The notes under the pieces are model-generated. The model saw only the letters and a program-made list of their open reading frames with translations, searched no databases and had not been told where the DNA came from. From positions 1,656,554 to 1,720,553 of the forward strand of contig JAVDKL010000001.1 of NCBI GenBank assembly GCA_030849965.1: a DNA stretch of 64,000 bases, given 5' to 3'. Made by a program: the position numbers and the translations under genes. The stretch is from Schauerella fraxinea (GTDB lineage: Bacteria > Pseudomonadota > Gammaproteobacteria > Burkholderiales > Burkholderiaceae_B). Shown here in pieces: positions 26,236 to 36,500 of the stretch. Each line of letters starts with the position of its first letter. Positions within the stretch are counted from its first letter, which is position 1.

Positions 26236-26670
26236 ATGAACATATTCAAAGCAATTCTCAATAAAATCTTTCCGTCCGATCATCCCGCCAACGCAGAAGC
26301 CTCAGGCAGCGCGCCCTCGGGTGGCGTACCCGGCGCACAAGCCGGCACCACCGCTGCGCCGCCTGCCGGCACACCCGCACCGGGCGGCGCACCCGCCGCG
26401 ACCGCGACGCCGGTCGACGTCAATGCCGTGCTCACCGAGATGCAATCGCACAACAGCGAAAAGCTCAATTGGAAAACGTCGATCGTCGATCTGCTCAAGC
26501 TGCTTGGCCTGGACAGCAGCCTTACCGCACGCAAGCAATTGGCTGCCGAATTGAACTACACCGGTAGCACCGACGACTCCGCCGCCATGAATATCTGGCT
26601 GCACAAAGAAGTGATGAAGAAACTGGCCGCCAACGGCGGCAAGCTGCCGGACGATCTGAAAGACAATTGA
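26236..26670 (+). CDS. DUF3597 protein
   Basis: A 144-residue protein matching DUF3597 by its pattern: N-terminus MNIFKAILNKIFPS, a flexible Ala/Pro/Gly linker (residues 20-65), then a conserved C-terminal domain with VDVNAVLTEM, LNWKTSIVDLLKLLGLDSS and RKQLAAELNYTG. Function is unknown for the family. No signal peptide or membrane helix. Starts soon after an AGGCA-type ribosome site and is divergent from the PLD gene. Confidence 0.85.
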   Translation: MNIFKAILNKIFPSDHPANAEASGSAPSGGVPGAQAGTTAAPPAGTPAPGGAPAATATPVDVNAVLTEMQSHNSEKLNWKTSIVDLLKLLGLDSSLTARKQLAAELNYTGSTDDSAAMNIWLHKEVMKKLAANGGKLPDDLKDN

Positions 26671-26683
26671 TCCGGCGATAACG

Positions 26684-27133
26684 TCAGGGCGCATCCGTCG
26701 GCCGAGCCGGGTTGACGATGCGCCGTTCATGCCACGCAGCAAGATCTTCATCGCTGATGCTGGCATCTCTACCGGAGTGCTGCGACAGGCCATCTCGCGC
26801 CCATGTCTCCAGCGCCAATGACGCGACCTCGGTCTGATAAAGCTCGATCCTGCCATCCACCACCAGCCCCGCGGGTAGCGCACGGATCGACGTGCCCGTA
26901 ATCGTCAGATCGCCGTGCACGACCAGCCGAGTCGGTAGCCGCTGATAATCCCAAGGATCCTTGACCGTCAACGAACCGTCCACCACGCAAAATCCTGCGT
27001 CGTTTGGGTGTGCACCGTTGACCGAGAGGCTGTCGCAACCCGGTGTGCGATCCTCGTAGAGCAGCCATGCGCCCATCGCGATTGCAATCGCGACGCCCAT
27101 CCCCACATAGCGCAACAGATGGCTTTTTTTCAT
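26684..27133 (-). CDS. Hypothetical membrane-anchored protein
   Basis: A 149-residue protein with a single N-terminal membrane helix ([18 protein letters not shown]) and a periplasmic part of about 115 residues. The latter contains a short repeat-like beta pattern ([33 protein letters not shown]), vaguely like a leucine-rich or bactofilin-like solenoid turn. I do not recognise a family. It faces the DUF3597 gene convergently with only 13 bp between the stops. Confidence 0.55.
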   Translation of the reverse strand: MKKSHLLRYVGMGVAIAIAMGAWLLYEDRTPGCDSLSVNGAHPNDAGFCVVDGSLTVKDPWDYQRLPTRLVVHGDLTITGTSIRALPAGLVVDGRIELYQTEVASLALETWARDGLSQHSGRDASISDEDLAAWHERRIVNPARPTDAP

Positions 27134-27262
27134 TTTGTTTGTTCGCCCGCGGATACGTCGCGCAACCCTATGTTGCGGCGCGGCATTTCACCGATTACCG
27201 CGATACACTATCGCGCCCAGTCTAACTGTAAGTACCTGATTTTGATCAAACCTTCCGAGCCC

Positions 27263-27832
27263 ATGAAGACCTTGCCTCCTGCCCGCTTAGGCTTTTTGCC
27301 CGCCCTGATTTTCAGCTCACGGTGGCTGCAGTTGCCGCTTTATCTTGGCCTGATCGTCGCGCAGGGCGTTTATGTATTTTTGTTCTTGAAAGAACTTTGG
27401 CACCTGGTGACCCATGCGTCGTCATTCGGCGAGCTGGAAATCATGCTGCTGGTGCTGGGTTTGATCGATGTGGTGATGATCTCCAACCTGCTGCTGATGG
27501 TGATTGTGGGCGGATACGAAACGTTCGTGTCGCGCCTGCGGCTTGAAAATCACCCTGATCAGCCGGAATGGCTCAGTCACGTCAACGCCAGTGTGTTGAA
27601 GGTGAAGCTGGCCATGGCCATCATCGGCATCTCGTCGATTCACCTGCTGCGCACCTTTATCGAAGCCGGCAGCATCGGCATCGAGAACTCCCGTTTCACC
27701 GAAGCCGGCGTGATGTGGCAGACGATTATCCACGTTGTGTTTATCTTGTCGGCAATCGGTATTGCTTATGTGGATAAGCTGAGTACGCCGGTATTTCACC
27801 CGGAGCAGGCGACGCGCGACCCGTTGAATTGA
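27263..27832 (+). CDS. UPF0114 (YqhA-like) inner-membrane protein
   Basis: A 189-residue membrane protein with four hydrophobic segments. The YqhA/UPF0114 signature is clear: [38 protein letters not shown] and the YETFVS motif, then [16 protein letters not shown]. Function of the family is not established. I used the ATG at 27263; the longer frame lacks family similarity and overlaps the divergent gene. It is followed by a terminator at 27861. Confidence 0.88.
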   Translation: MKTLPPARLGFLPALIFSSRWLQLPLYLGLIVAQGVYVFLFLKELWHLVTHASSFGELEIMLLVLGLIDVVMISNLLLMVIVGGYETFVSRLRLENHPDQPEWLSHVNASVLKVKLAMAIIGISSIHLLRTFIEAGSIGIENSRFTEAGVMWQTIIHVVFILSAIGIAYVDKLSTPVFHPEQATRDPLN

Positions 27833-27860
27833 AGCGGTAGCTCGTTGCACGATAGATAAA

Positions 27861-27900
27861 AAAAGAGCCTGATCAGCAAGAATGCCGATCAGGCTCTTTC
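27861..27900. terminator. Bidirectional rho-independent terminator
   Basis: A 13-bp stem AAAGAGCCTGATC/GATCAGGCTCTTT sits between the convergent genes ending at 27832 and 27975. An A-rich tract on its left side gives a T tract for the minus strand; the plus strand has only a short one. Confidence 0.8.
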
Positions 27901-27974
27901 GCATGGAGGCGAGTGGGTCACGCCCCCCTGCCCAGCGCACGTCAATCAGTCAGGGAGCAATCAACTCGCCAAGT

Positions 27975-28490
27975 TCAACCTGCGTGACCGGGATCCACCA
28001 CGTGCATCATGAACGTTTCCAACGCACGCTGCACGTTAGCCTCGAATTCGGGCGCATCGGGCGCTCCCAAACTCCATCGGGTTTCGCCCGAACCTGCGCT
28101 GCCGGACGTCAATGCGCCCACGGGCTGCGCCGCTGCATAGGCCGAGTTCTGATCGGCATGCACGTCCACCGTAAATTTATAGATCACATTACGCCGCACA
28201 TCTTCAGGCGTCGTATTGAGCGTGAATGACAGCGCCACATAGAGCCGCTCGCCGCGATAGATCGGGCCTTCGATCGTTGGCTTGCCGCCGTCGCGCAGGA
28301 TCGCAGCCGATTCCAGTTGCAGTTGCTGCTCCAGCCGTGCGGCCGGTCCCGCCAAACGGCGTTTCACGTTTTCAGTGCGCTCGGTTTCGGCACGCTGGCG
28401 GTCGACGCGGGCGGCTTCGGACACACGGGCACGCTCCGCCTTGTCCACTTTTGCCCGCTCGTAGGCCGTCATTGCGGTGATCGTCGTCAT
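27975..28490 (-). CDS. Hypothetical protein with charged helical N-terminus
   Basis: A 171-residue protein. Residues 8-60 are a highly charged helix (Glu/Arg/Lys/Ala-rich), probably coiled coil. The rest, with IEGPIYRGERLYVALSFTL and DVRRNVIYKFTVDVHA, looks like a small globular domain. No signal peptide. I do not recognise the family. A strong AAGGAAGG ribosome site precedes the start. Confidence 0.6.
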   Translation of the reverse strand: MTTITAMTAYERAKVDKAERARVSEAARVDRQRAETERTENVKRRLAGPAARLEQQLQLESAAILRDGGKPTIEGPIYRGERLYVALSFTLNTTPEDVRRNVIYKFTVDVHADQNSAYAAAQPVGALTSGSAGSGETRWSLGAPDAPEFEANVQRALETFMMHVVDPGHAG

Positions 28491-28728
28491 TGCCTTCCTT
28501 AAATACCGTTCGCTTGTGAGTACCCATAGTAGTCCTATGAATATTGCGAGCGTGACATTGTGTATTTACCCAGCGCGAATTAAGGAGACGCACGCTATCC
28601 TACGGGGCTGAATTTTTGCCCGAGATAACGACCGGCGTGCAAGCGCCGCAGCGCAACCGAGGTTTCCCCTGACGTTTTCCCACACGGTCGCTCGCACTGA
28701 CGCGACACCATCCCATCCCTTCGCGCGC

Positions 28729-29418
28729 ATGCGCGCCCTCCTCGCCGCCAGCGTGCTGGCTTTGTTGACTGCCTGTGCGTCCACGCCATCGACCGGTCCG
28801 GTCGGCCCCGGCGAGTACCGCGTCCAGGCCGGCGACACGCTCACCTCGATCGCGCGCCGCAACAGCACCACCGTCAGCCAGATCATGCGGCTGAATAATC
28901 TGTCCAACGCCAATCGAATCAGCGTAGGTGAAGTGCTTAAGGTCGGCGGCGGCAGTACAGCGACGGCGACTTCATCACCATCCGCGCCTGCACGCAGTCC
29001 CAGCCGACGCGCGCCAGCCAGTGCGCCCGAGGCACCTTCAGGACCCGTGGGCAATATCAGCCTGGCGTGGCCCGCAGCCGGTAATGTGTCGCGCCGATTC
29101 GATGGTTCAGCGCACAAGGGAATCGATATTGCCAGCACGACGGGCGGTCCGGTCACGGCTGCGGCCGCGGGCGATGTGGCCTACGCAGGCGATGCCTTGC
29201 GTGGATACGGCAATCTCGTGATCCTGCGACACCCGGGCAACTTCCTTACCATTTACGCGCACAACCGCAAGTTGCTGGTGAAGGAAGGGCAGAAGATTTC
29301 GCAAGGGCAACGGATCGCCGAGGTAGGTGGCCGTGCCAATGGTGCACCCACGCTGTACTTTGAAGTGCGGGCGGGCGGCGTACCCACCGATCCGCAGCGG
29401 TACTTGCCATCGCGATAG
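28729..29418 (+). CDS. NlpD-like LysM/LytM lipoprotein
   Basis: A 229-residue lipoprotein (lipobox LTAC at residues 13-16) with one LysM domain (YRVQAGDTLTSIARRN) and a C-terminal M23/LytM domain (GIDIAS, YAGDALRGYGNLVILRH, YAHNRKLLVKEGQKISQGQ). In catalytic M23 proteins the last motif is LHFEVR; here it is LYFEVR, so a zinc ligand is missing although HKGID and YAHN remain. This fits the NlpD type, which activates amidases at division rather than cutting peptidoglycan itself. It is plus strand and isolated from its neighbours. Confidence 0.85.
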   Translation: MRALLAASVLALLTACASTPSTGPVGPGEYRVQAGDTLTSIARRNSTTVSQIMRLNNLSNANRISVGEVLKVGGGSTATATSSPSAPARSPSRRAPASAPEAPSGPVGNISLAWPAAGNVSRRFDGSAHKGIDIASTTGGPVTAAAAGDVAYAGDALRGYGNLVILRHPGNFLTIYAHNRKLLVKEGQKISQGQRIAEVGGRANGAPTLYFEVRAGGVPTDPQRYLPSR

Positions 29419-29696
29419 CGGCGCGCGCCTCGGCCTTGTTACATTATTGGGCGTGTACTGGAACGGGGTCCGTCAAGCATCTTCGTCATCAGTGCACTCC
29501 CTCGCACCCCGCATCCATGCTGCATTGCGGCGATAAGTTGCTTGGACGACGCGTGAGCGTTTTCACCCTCATTTCGTCGCGTCAAACAGACGAAGTCGGC
29601 TGAATTTGTAATTGAGGCAGGATGAGGGCGTAATTCTTTCGTACGAATCCTGCGGCAGCAGCTTATAAAGAGACATACCGCTTGGAGTCTCGCGCC

Positions 29697-29789
29697 ATGT
29701 TTGTTGTTTTCGCCGTTTTCTTTGCCGCGTCGCTCGGATTTGCTGCCGGCGTCATTTGCCGCAGCGCCTGGGGCCGCGAAGAAGCTTGA
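29697..29789 (+). CDS. Small hydrophobic protein, 30 residues
   Basis: A 30-codon frame starting ATG at 29697 with GGAG nine bases upstream. The product is a single hydrophobic helix (VVFAVFFAASLGFAAGVIC) with a charged RSAWGREEA tail, like a tiny inner-membrane protein. There is no homology I can name. It lies in an otherwise gene-free stretch before the capsule locus. The ribosome site and membrane-helix composition support it; expression is unproven. Confidence 0.45.
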   Translation: MFVVFAVFFAASLGFAAGVICRSAWGREEA

Positions 29790-30520
29790 GGGACGGGGCC
29801 TTTCAGGTCCGTTCGTGTCCTTCCCTCACGTTCAAACTCTCTCGTCGGGTTAAAAACCTGCGCGAGCGTGGCACCTTTGACACGGGCAGTTGATTTTTCT
29901 GCCGATACGGCGTCGTAGACGACCTTCCCCCAACACAACTCACAAGACCACATGCCTCGCGGCCAATGCGGGTGGGGGCAATTCGGCCGAGCGTCAGGAT
30001 CTCTCCGATCCGGGTGGGGGCGGCATTTCGGTGGTATCCCAGGCCAGCAATCAAATTTGGCAAAATTGGCAACCCTCATTCATTTTCTACTGAACGACTG
30101 CTGAATCGCCTACACGGCGAACAATATCGCGCGCCGGATTCGATTAAATCGCCACAGGTGTTTCAAGATTTATCAATCGCACCACTCCTCCGCGATTTCG
30201 ACGATTATCTCGCCCCGCGTCGAGATGGCCGGCCAGACACCAAGTGTTGTGATCACGCCGCCAATTGCCATCCAAACGTTTCTAGAACGCCAGAATTCAT
30301 CCTAAAGTTGTAATACCATCTATCCGCGCTAAGTGTTGACCCTTAAAATCACACGAGCACGACACATTTCTATACATCGGACTTTCTAACAATTGGCGGC
30401 TTGATTCGCAATTAATCGACGTCCACCCACGCTTTTGATTTCCCTCGATAGCGATCCAATTGTTTCTCCGATTCAGGTGAATAACGATTTCACCTCAGCA
30501 AATACCAGGAAGAGAGTTGA
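29790..30520. promoter_or_regulatory. Leader and spacer in front of the capsule lipid operon
   Basis: A 731-bp stretch without a convincing gene. The right 400 bp are clearly more AT-rich than the flanks, as expected for the upstream control region of the PKS gene. The left part holds an 11-bp direct repeat CGGGTGGGGGC (29969 and 30011). The minus-strand frame 29663-30079 uses this repeat and looks spurious. An AGGAAGAGAG ribosome site precedes the PKS start. Confidence 0.4.
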
Positions 30521-33500
30521 ATGAGTAAGCGCGTTGCAATAATCGGTTACTCATTCCGGTTCCCTGGCACCACTACGTCTAACTATTGGCAGGATCTGCT
30601 TAACGGCGCCGACCTCGTCACCGAAGTCGAAGCATCGCGCTGGGCCGATGACGCCTACCTGCATCCCGCCAAGTCGCAACCCGGCACGGCGTACACCTTT
30701 GCCGCCGGTTCGATCGGCGATGTCTCAGGCTTCGATGCGGCGTTCTTTGGTATCTCCCCGCGCGAAGCCGCGCTCATGGACCCGCAACAACGCGTGCTGA
30801 TGGAGCTGTGCTGGGAAGCCATGGAGCACGCCGGCGTCAAGCCCTCTGCCTTGCGTGGCAGCGATTGCGCCGTTTACATCGGCATCGCCAGCGCCGACTA
30901 TTCCTATCGCTTTGCAGACGACTTGTCAGCCGTCGATTCGTCGATCGCCACCGGCAACACCGCCAGCATTGCCGCCAACCGCCTGTCCTACGCATTCGAC
31001 TTGCGCGGGCCCAGCATGGCGGTCGATACCGCCTGCTCATCGTCGCTGGTCGCGTTTCACCAAGCGTGCCAGTCGATCTTGTCTGGCGAAAGCACCCACG
31101 CCGTGGCAGGCGGCGTGAGCCTGCATTTGCATCCTTATGGCTTCATCACGTTCTCCAAGGCGTCGATGCTCTCGCGCAGCGGTCGCTGCCAGGTGTTCGA
31201 TGCAGCCGGCGACGGATACGTGCGCTCCGAGGGCGGTGGTTTGTTCCTGCTCAAGGATTACGACCAGGCCGTGGCCGATGGCGACCGCATCATTGCCCTC
31301 GTCGCCAACACATCGGTCAACACCGATGGCAAGAAATCCGGGCTGACCGTACCGAGCGCCGACGCGCAGATCGCCTTGATGCGGCGCGCCTACGAGCAAG
31401 CCGGCATCGATCCCGCACGCATCGACTATCTGGAAGCGCACGGCACCGGTACCGCGGTTGGCGATCCGATCGAAACGCGCGCCATCGGCGAAGCGCTCGG
31501 CAAGGCGCGCCCCAAGGGCGATCCTTTGCCGATCGGGTCGGTGAAAAGCAATATGGGCCACCTCGAAGCGGCCTCGGGCGTAGCGGGGTTGGTCAAAGCG
31601 TTGCATTGCTTGGAGCATCGCGAAGTACCGGCCACGATCGGCATCAAAACGCTCAACCCCCTCATCGAATTTGACGCGTGGAACATCGATGTGGTGCAAG
31701 CGCGCCGCGCGCTGCGTGCCACGGGCGATCTGGTGGTGGGCGTGAATTCGTTCGGCTTTGGCGGCGCGAACGCGCACGTCGTGCTGCTGCGCGAAGATAG
31801 CTCGCGCGCGCCCAAGGTCAATAAGCTCGCCAAGACTGCGCCGATTCCCATGGTCGTATCGGGCAAGACGGCGGACGCGCTCAAGGCAGCCGCACGCGAC
31901 ATGGCCGCCGCCCTTGCCGACAGCAACAGCGCCCATTTTTACGACATCGCTTATCACGCCGTGCGACGCCGCGAGTGGCACGAGCATCGCGCGTTGGTGT
32001 TCGGCACCAACGGACGCGACGTGGCCAAGAAGCTGGCCGACTTCGCCGACGACACCGCAGTCAAATTCAGCGTGCAAAGCGGCACGGCCGTGCCCAACGC
32101 CAGTGGGCCGGTGTTTATCTATTCCGGCAACGGCTCGCAGTGGGCCGGCATGGGCCGCCGCCTGCTGGAAGATCCGGTATTTGCCGAAGCCATTCACGAA
32201 GTCGATGCATTGTTCTCGGCATATGCCGACTACTCGCTCGAAAATGAGCTGGCCGGCCGCAACGGCGACGATCGCTACGCCTTCACCGAGATCGCCCAAC
32301 CGGCGCTGTTCGCCATCCAGGTGGGCGTCACACGCATGCTGCGTCAACGCGGCGTGACCCCTGTGGCCGTGGCCGGCCACAGCGTGGGCGAAGTGGCCGC
32401 CGCCTGGGCATGCGGCGCCTTGCCGTTGGCACAAGCCGTAAAAGTGATCTTTCACCGCAGCCGCCTGCAAGGCACCACCAAAGGCAGTGGGCAGATGACG
32501 GGCGTGGGTATCGACGGCGATGCCGTCGAGGCCTTGATCGCGAGCCTGAAGCTCGACGCCGTATGCGTGGCGGGCCGCAATAGCTCGTCGGGATCCACCG
32601 TCGCCGGTCATCCCGATCAGCTCACCATACTGGAAAGTGCGTTGGCCAAGCAGCGCACCTTCTGCAAACGTCTCGATCTGGATTACGCGTTTCATAGTCC
32701 GGCCATGGCCGAGATCGAAGCCGACCTGCGCGAGGCCTTATCCGACATCAGCCCGCAAGCCGGCACGATCCCGTTTTATTCCGCGGTGACCGGCGAGCCG
32801 ATCAAGGGCGGCGAACTCGATGCCGAATACTGGTGGCGCAATATCCGCGAACCGGTGCTCTTCCAGCCCGCGGTCGATGCTCTGGTCGCCCAAGGTCACA
32901 ACGTATTTGTGGAAGTGGGCCCGCATCCTGTGCTGCGTTCTTACCTCAACCACGCGCTCAAAGATGCCGCACTCGAAGGCCAGGTGTTCGTCACGGCCGC
33001 TCGCGGCGACGATGACCCCGCACGCGTGCGCGCTGCCGCCGGCTCGATCATGGTGGCGGGTGTGGATACGGACTGGTCGTCGATCTTTCCGTGGGTGGGC
33101 AAGCACGTCGATCTGCCCGGCTATCCGTGGCAACGCGAACGTCACTGGCACCCGGTCACGCAACAATCGTTGGGCTTGCTCGAACGCCACAACGTGCATC
33201 CGCTACTGGGTCACCCGTTGCGCCAGCACGCCAATACTTGGGAAGTGCGGCTCGATACGCTGCTGCACCCGTGGCTGGCCGATCACGTGGTCGGCGGTGC
33301 CACCGTGTTTCCCGGCACCGGCTTCGCTGAAATCGCGTTGGCCGCTGCCCTGCAGGCGCATGCCACCGATGTGGTGGAAATCGAAGAACTCGAGATTCAC
33401 GCGCCGCTGCTGCTTGCCGAAGAACCCTCGAAGCTGCTGCGCATCACGGTCGATGCCACTGATGGCCGCATCGATATCAGTGCCAAGGAACTCAATAGCG

Positions 33501-36500
33501 ACGAGCCCTGGACCCGCCACGCCAGCGCCCGCATTTTGCAGCAGGCCAATGCCGCTACATTGACGGCGCGCGAGCCCGTGCCTGCCCCCCGCGATGCGAT
33601 CGTCTTCACCGGCGAACAGCACGTGGCCATGACGCAGGCGGCAGGCTTGGACTACGGCCCCGCCTTTCAAGCCATCGCGCGCGGTTATCACGAGGCGGAC
33701 GGCGTGGTGGTCGCCTGCCTCCAGCTGCCGGCCACGTTGGCCGCACAGCAGGAAGACGCACAAACCGCGCTGCACCTGCACCCTGCCCTGCTCGATTGCA
33801 CGTTTCAGCTCATCATCCAGTTGCTGGCGGACGAGGCTGCCGCCGATCGCGGCATGGCGTTCGTGCCCGCCAAGATGGGCCGCATCATCGTGCGTGCCGG
33901 CAATGCCGTGCCGCATACCGTGCGTGCGCGCCTGCTGCGTCGTGCGCCCCATTCGCTGGTGGCCGAGTTCGAACTGTTCGACGCCAAGGGCGTCCACATT
34001 GCCGCCATTCGCGACGCCCGTTTTCGCAGCATCCGCTTGCGTAAAAGCGCGGCGGAGCATCTCGACTTTCTGGACTATGCCGGCACCTTGCAACCGCATC
34101 CGCTGCGGGCGCAACACGGCGCGGCACCCATCGCGGCCAGCACGTTGCACGAAGCCTTGGCGAGTGCGGCCGCAACGGCGGGTGATCTGCTCAGCGGCCA
34201 GCGCTACGCCAATGAAGTCGATCCGCTGCTCGACAGCCTCTGCGCGCGCTTCACCATCGAAGCCTTGCGCGAACTGTGCAGCGACGGCGCCCACCTGAGC
34301 TCAGCCACCGTGATGGCCTGCCGCAAGCAAGGCCAGGATGCTGCAGTGCTGCTCGACCGCCTGCTCGCGCGCACGATCGAAGACGGCATGGCGCACGCCA
34401 CAACGTCCGGCTGGACCATCCTGCCCGATGGCGAAGAAAGCCCCAGCGCTGAAGACATCTGGAACAGTCTGGTACGCGAGTACCCCGACTACTTCCCCGC
34501 AGTGCAAGCCGTGGGCCGTGTGGGCTTGCATCTCACCGCGCTGTTGCGCGGCAAGATCGGCCTGGATGAGGTGCGCCCCGCCCACGTTACGCCAGCCGCG
34601 TTGGCTGCCTTGATGCAGGGCACCGACGCCCGCGAACACATCGCCAAGACGATCGCGCGCCAACTGCGTGATGCTCAACTGCGCACCACGCACCGGCGCG
34701 TGCGCGTATTGGAACTCGGCGCCGAGGGCCCCGTATTCGGCGTCGCGTGCTGCAACGCAATCGACCCCACGCGCGGCGACTACCGCTATGTGAGCCTGGA
34801 CGACAGTTTGCCGGAAGCCGCCCAGCGCCTGCACGAACGCTTTCCCGATGCCGACGTGATGACGCGTTCGGTGGCGGACGACGCCAGCGCGCCGGTCGAC
34901 CTCGCCATCGTCAGTGCCGACTTTTCCTCCCTTGAAGAAACCCGCGCTGCCCTCGAGTATGCGGGCCAACATCTCGCACCGGACGGCGTGCTGCTCTTCA
35001 GCGGCCAGCACCCTGCAAGCTGGCTCGACTTCATCTTCGGCGGGCATGCCGCCTGGTGGGTCGACAGCCCAACAAAAACCAAAGTTTCCAGCGCACAAGG
35101 CATCGCGTTCTGGCAACACGAGCTTGCGCAAACGCTCAACACCGAGGCCAAGCCTGCGCTCGGCTTTATCACCGATGCCAATGCAGGTGCTTACGTGCTG
35201 GTGGGCAGCCTTGCCACTGCCGCAGCAACCGTAAATGCCACCCCGCGGGCCGGCAGCGCGGCGTCAAGCGCTACCGTGCAAGCCGGCGCAAGCTGGCTGC
35301 TGCTGGCTGACGAAAACGGCGCCGATCGCGATATCGCCGTCACGCTGCTGGCGCATCTGGTGCAAGCCGGCGCCCGCGCACGCATCGTGGCCGCGCACGA
35401 CACCACTGCCATCGCTGCGCACTTTTCAGCGATCACGATGCATGCCAAAGCGGCCGTCAACGTGGTCATGCTCGCCGGCCTCAATCTGCCGCAACAACTG
35501 GCGCAAGACACTGCCGACGCCGATGCACTCGTTGCTCAACAGGCTGAGCGCTGCGCGCACACGGCCGGGCTCGTGCAAGTGTTCGAACGCCAGCACGTAC
35601 CGGCCACGCTCTGGCTCATCACGCGCAACGCCATGCAGTCGCTGGCGTTTGCCGAAGTGCCCGCCCAACCGGCCTCGCAATTGGCTGCGCTCAACGACGC
35701 CGCCTTGTGGGCCTTTGGCCGCACCTTGATGAACGAGGCCAGCAACTTCCGCGTGCGCCTGGTCGACCTGCCGCTGGACGCGCGCGAATCGAAGTCCGCC
35801 AGCACACAAGACGTGGTGAACGCCCTCTCGCGCGAGCTGCTGCATCCCACGGACGAACACGAAGTCGTGTTGACCGCAGACGGCAGCCGTTATGCGCCGC
35901 GTCTGCGTCCGCAAGCGCGCCCCGTCAACGTCGCAGCCCCCACGGTGGCCAACGATAACGTGCGACTGGGCTTCGAGTTTCCCGGCCAACTGCGCAACCT
36001 GCATTGGGAAGCCTGCCCCTCGATTGCACCGGCCGATGACGAACTTGAAGTGGAGATTCGCGCCACGGGCCTGAACTTCCGCGACGTGATGTATGCGTTG
36101 GGCCTGCTCTCCGACGAAGCCATCGAAAACGGCTTTGCCGGCCCTTCGCTTGGACTGGAATTTGCCGGGGTAGTGACGCGTATCGGCGCCAACGTGGCCG
36201 ACTACGCCATCGGCGACGCCGTGGTCGGCTTCGGCCCCACAAGCTTCAGCGCGCGCACCCTCACGAAAGCCAGCGCCATCTCGCACATCCCGGCCGGCTT
36301 CTCGTTTGAAGCCGCCGCGACCATCCCCAGCACCTTCTTCACGGTGTACTACGCGCTCAATCACCTGGCGCACCTGGAAGCAGGCGAGAAGATCCTGATC
36401 CACGGCGCGGCCGGCGGCGTCGGGATCGCCGCGATCCAGTTCGCGCAATGGCGTGGCGCGGAAATCCACGCCACCGCGGGATCCCCGGAAAAGCGCGACT

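Noticed and set aside
28566-29156. Minus-strand frame of 196 codons opposite the LysM/LytM gene
   Set aside because: Antisense to a gene with clear LysM and LytM domains; its product has no recognisable features.
29663-30079. Minus-strand frame of 138 codons before the capsule PKS
   Set aside because: Arg/Pro-rich composition, no ribosome site, crosses an 11-bp direct repeat and overlaps the better-supported 30-codon gene on the other strand.
31037-32695. 552-codon minus-strand frame opposite the PKS ketosynthase/acyltransferase region
   Set aside because: Antisense shadow; the plus strand has complete catalytic motifs.
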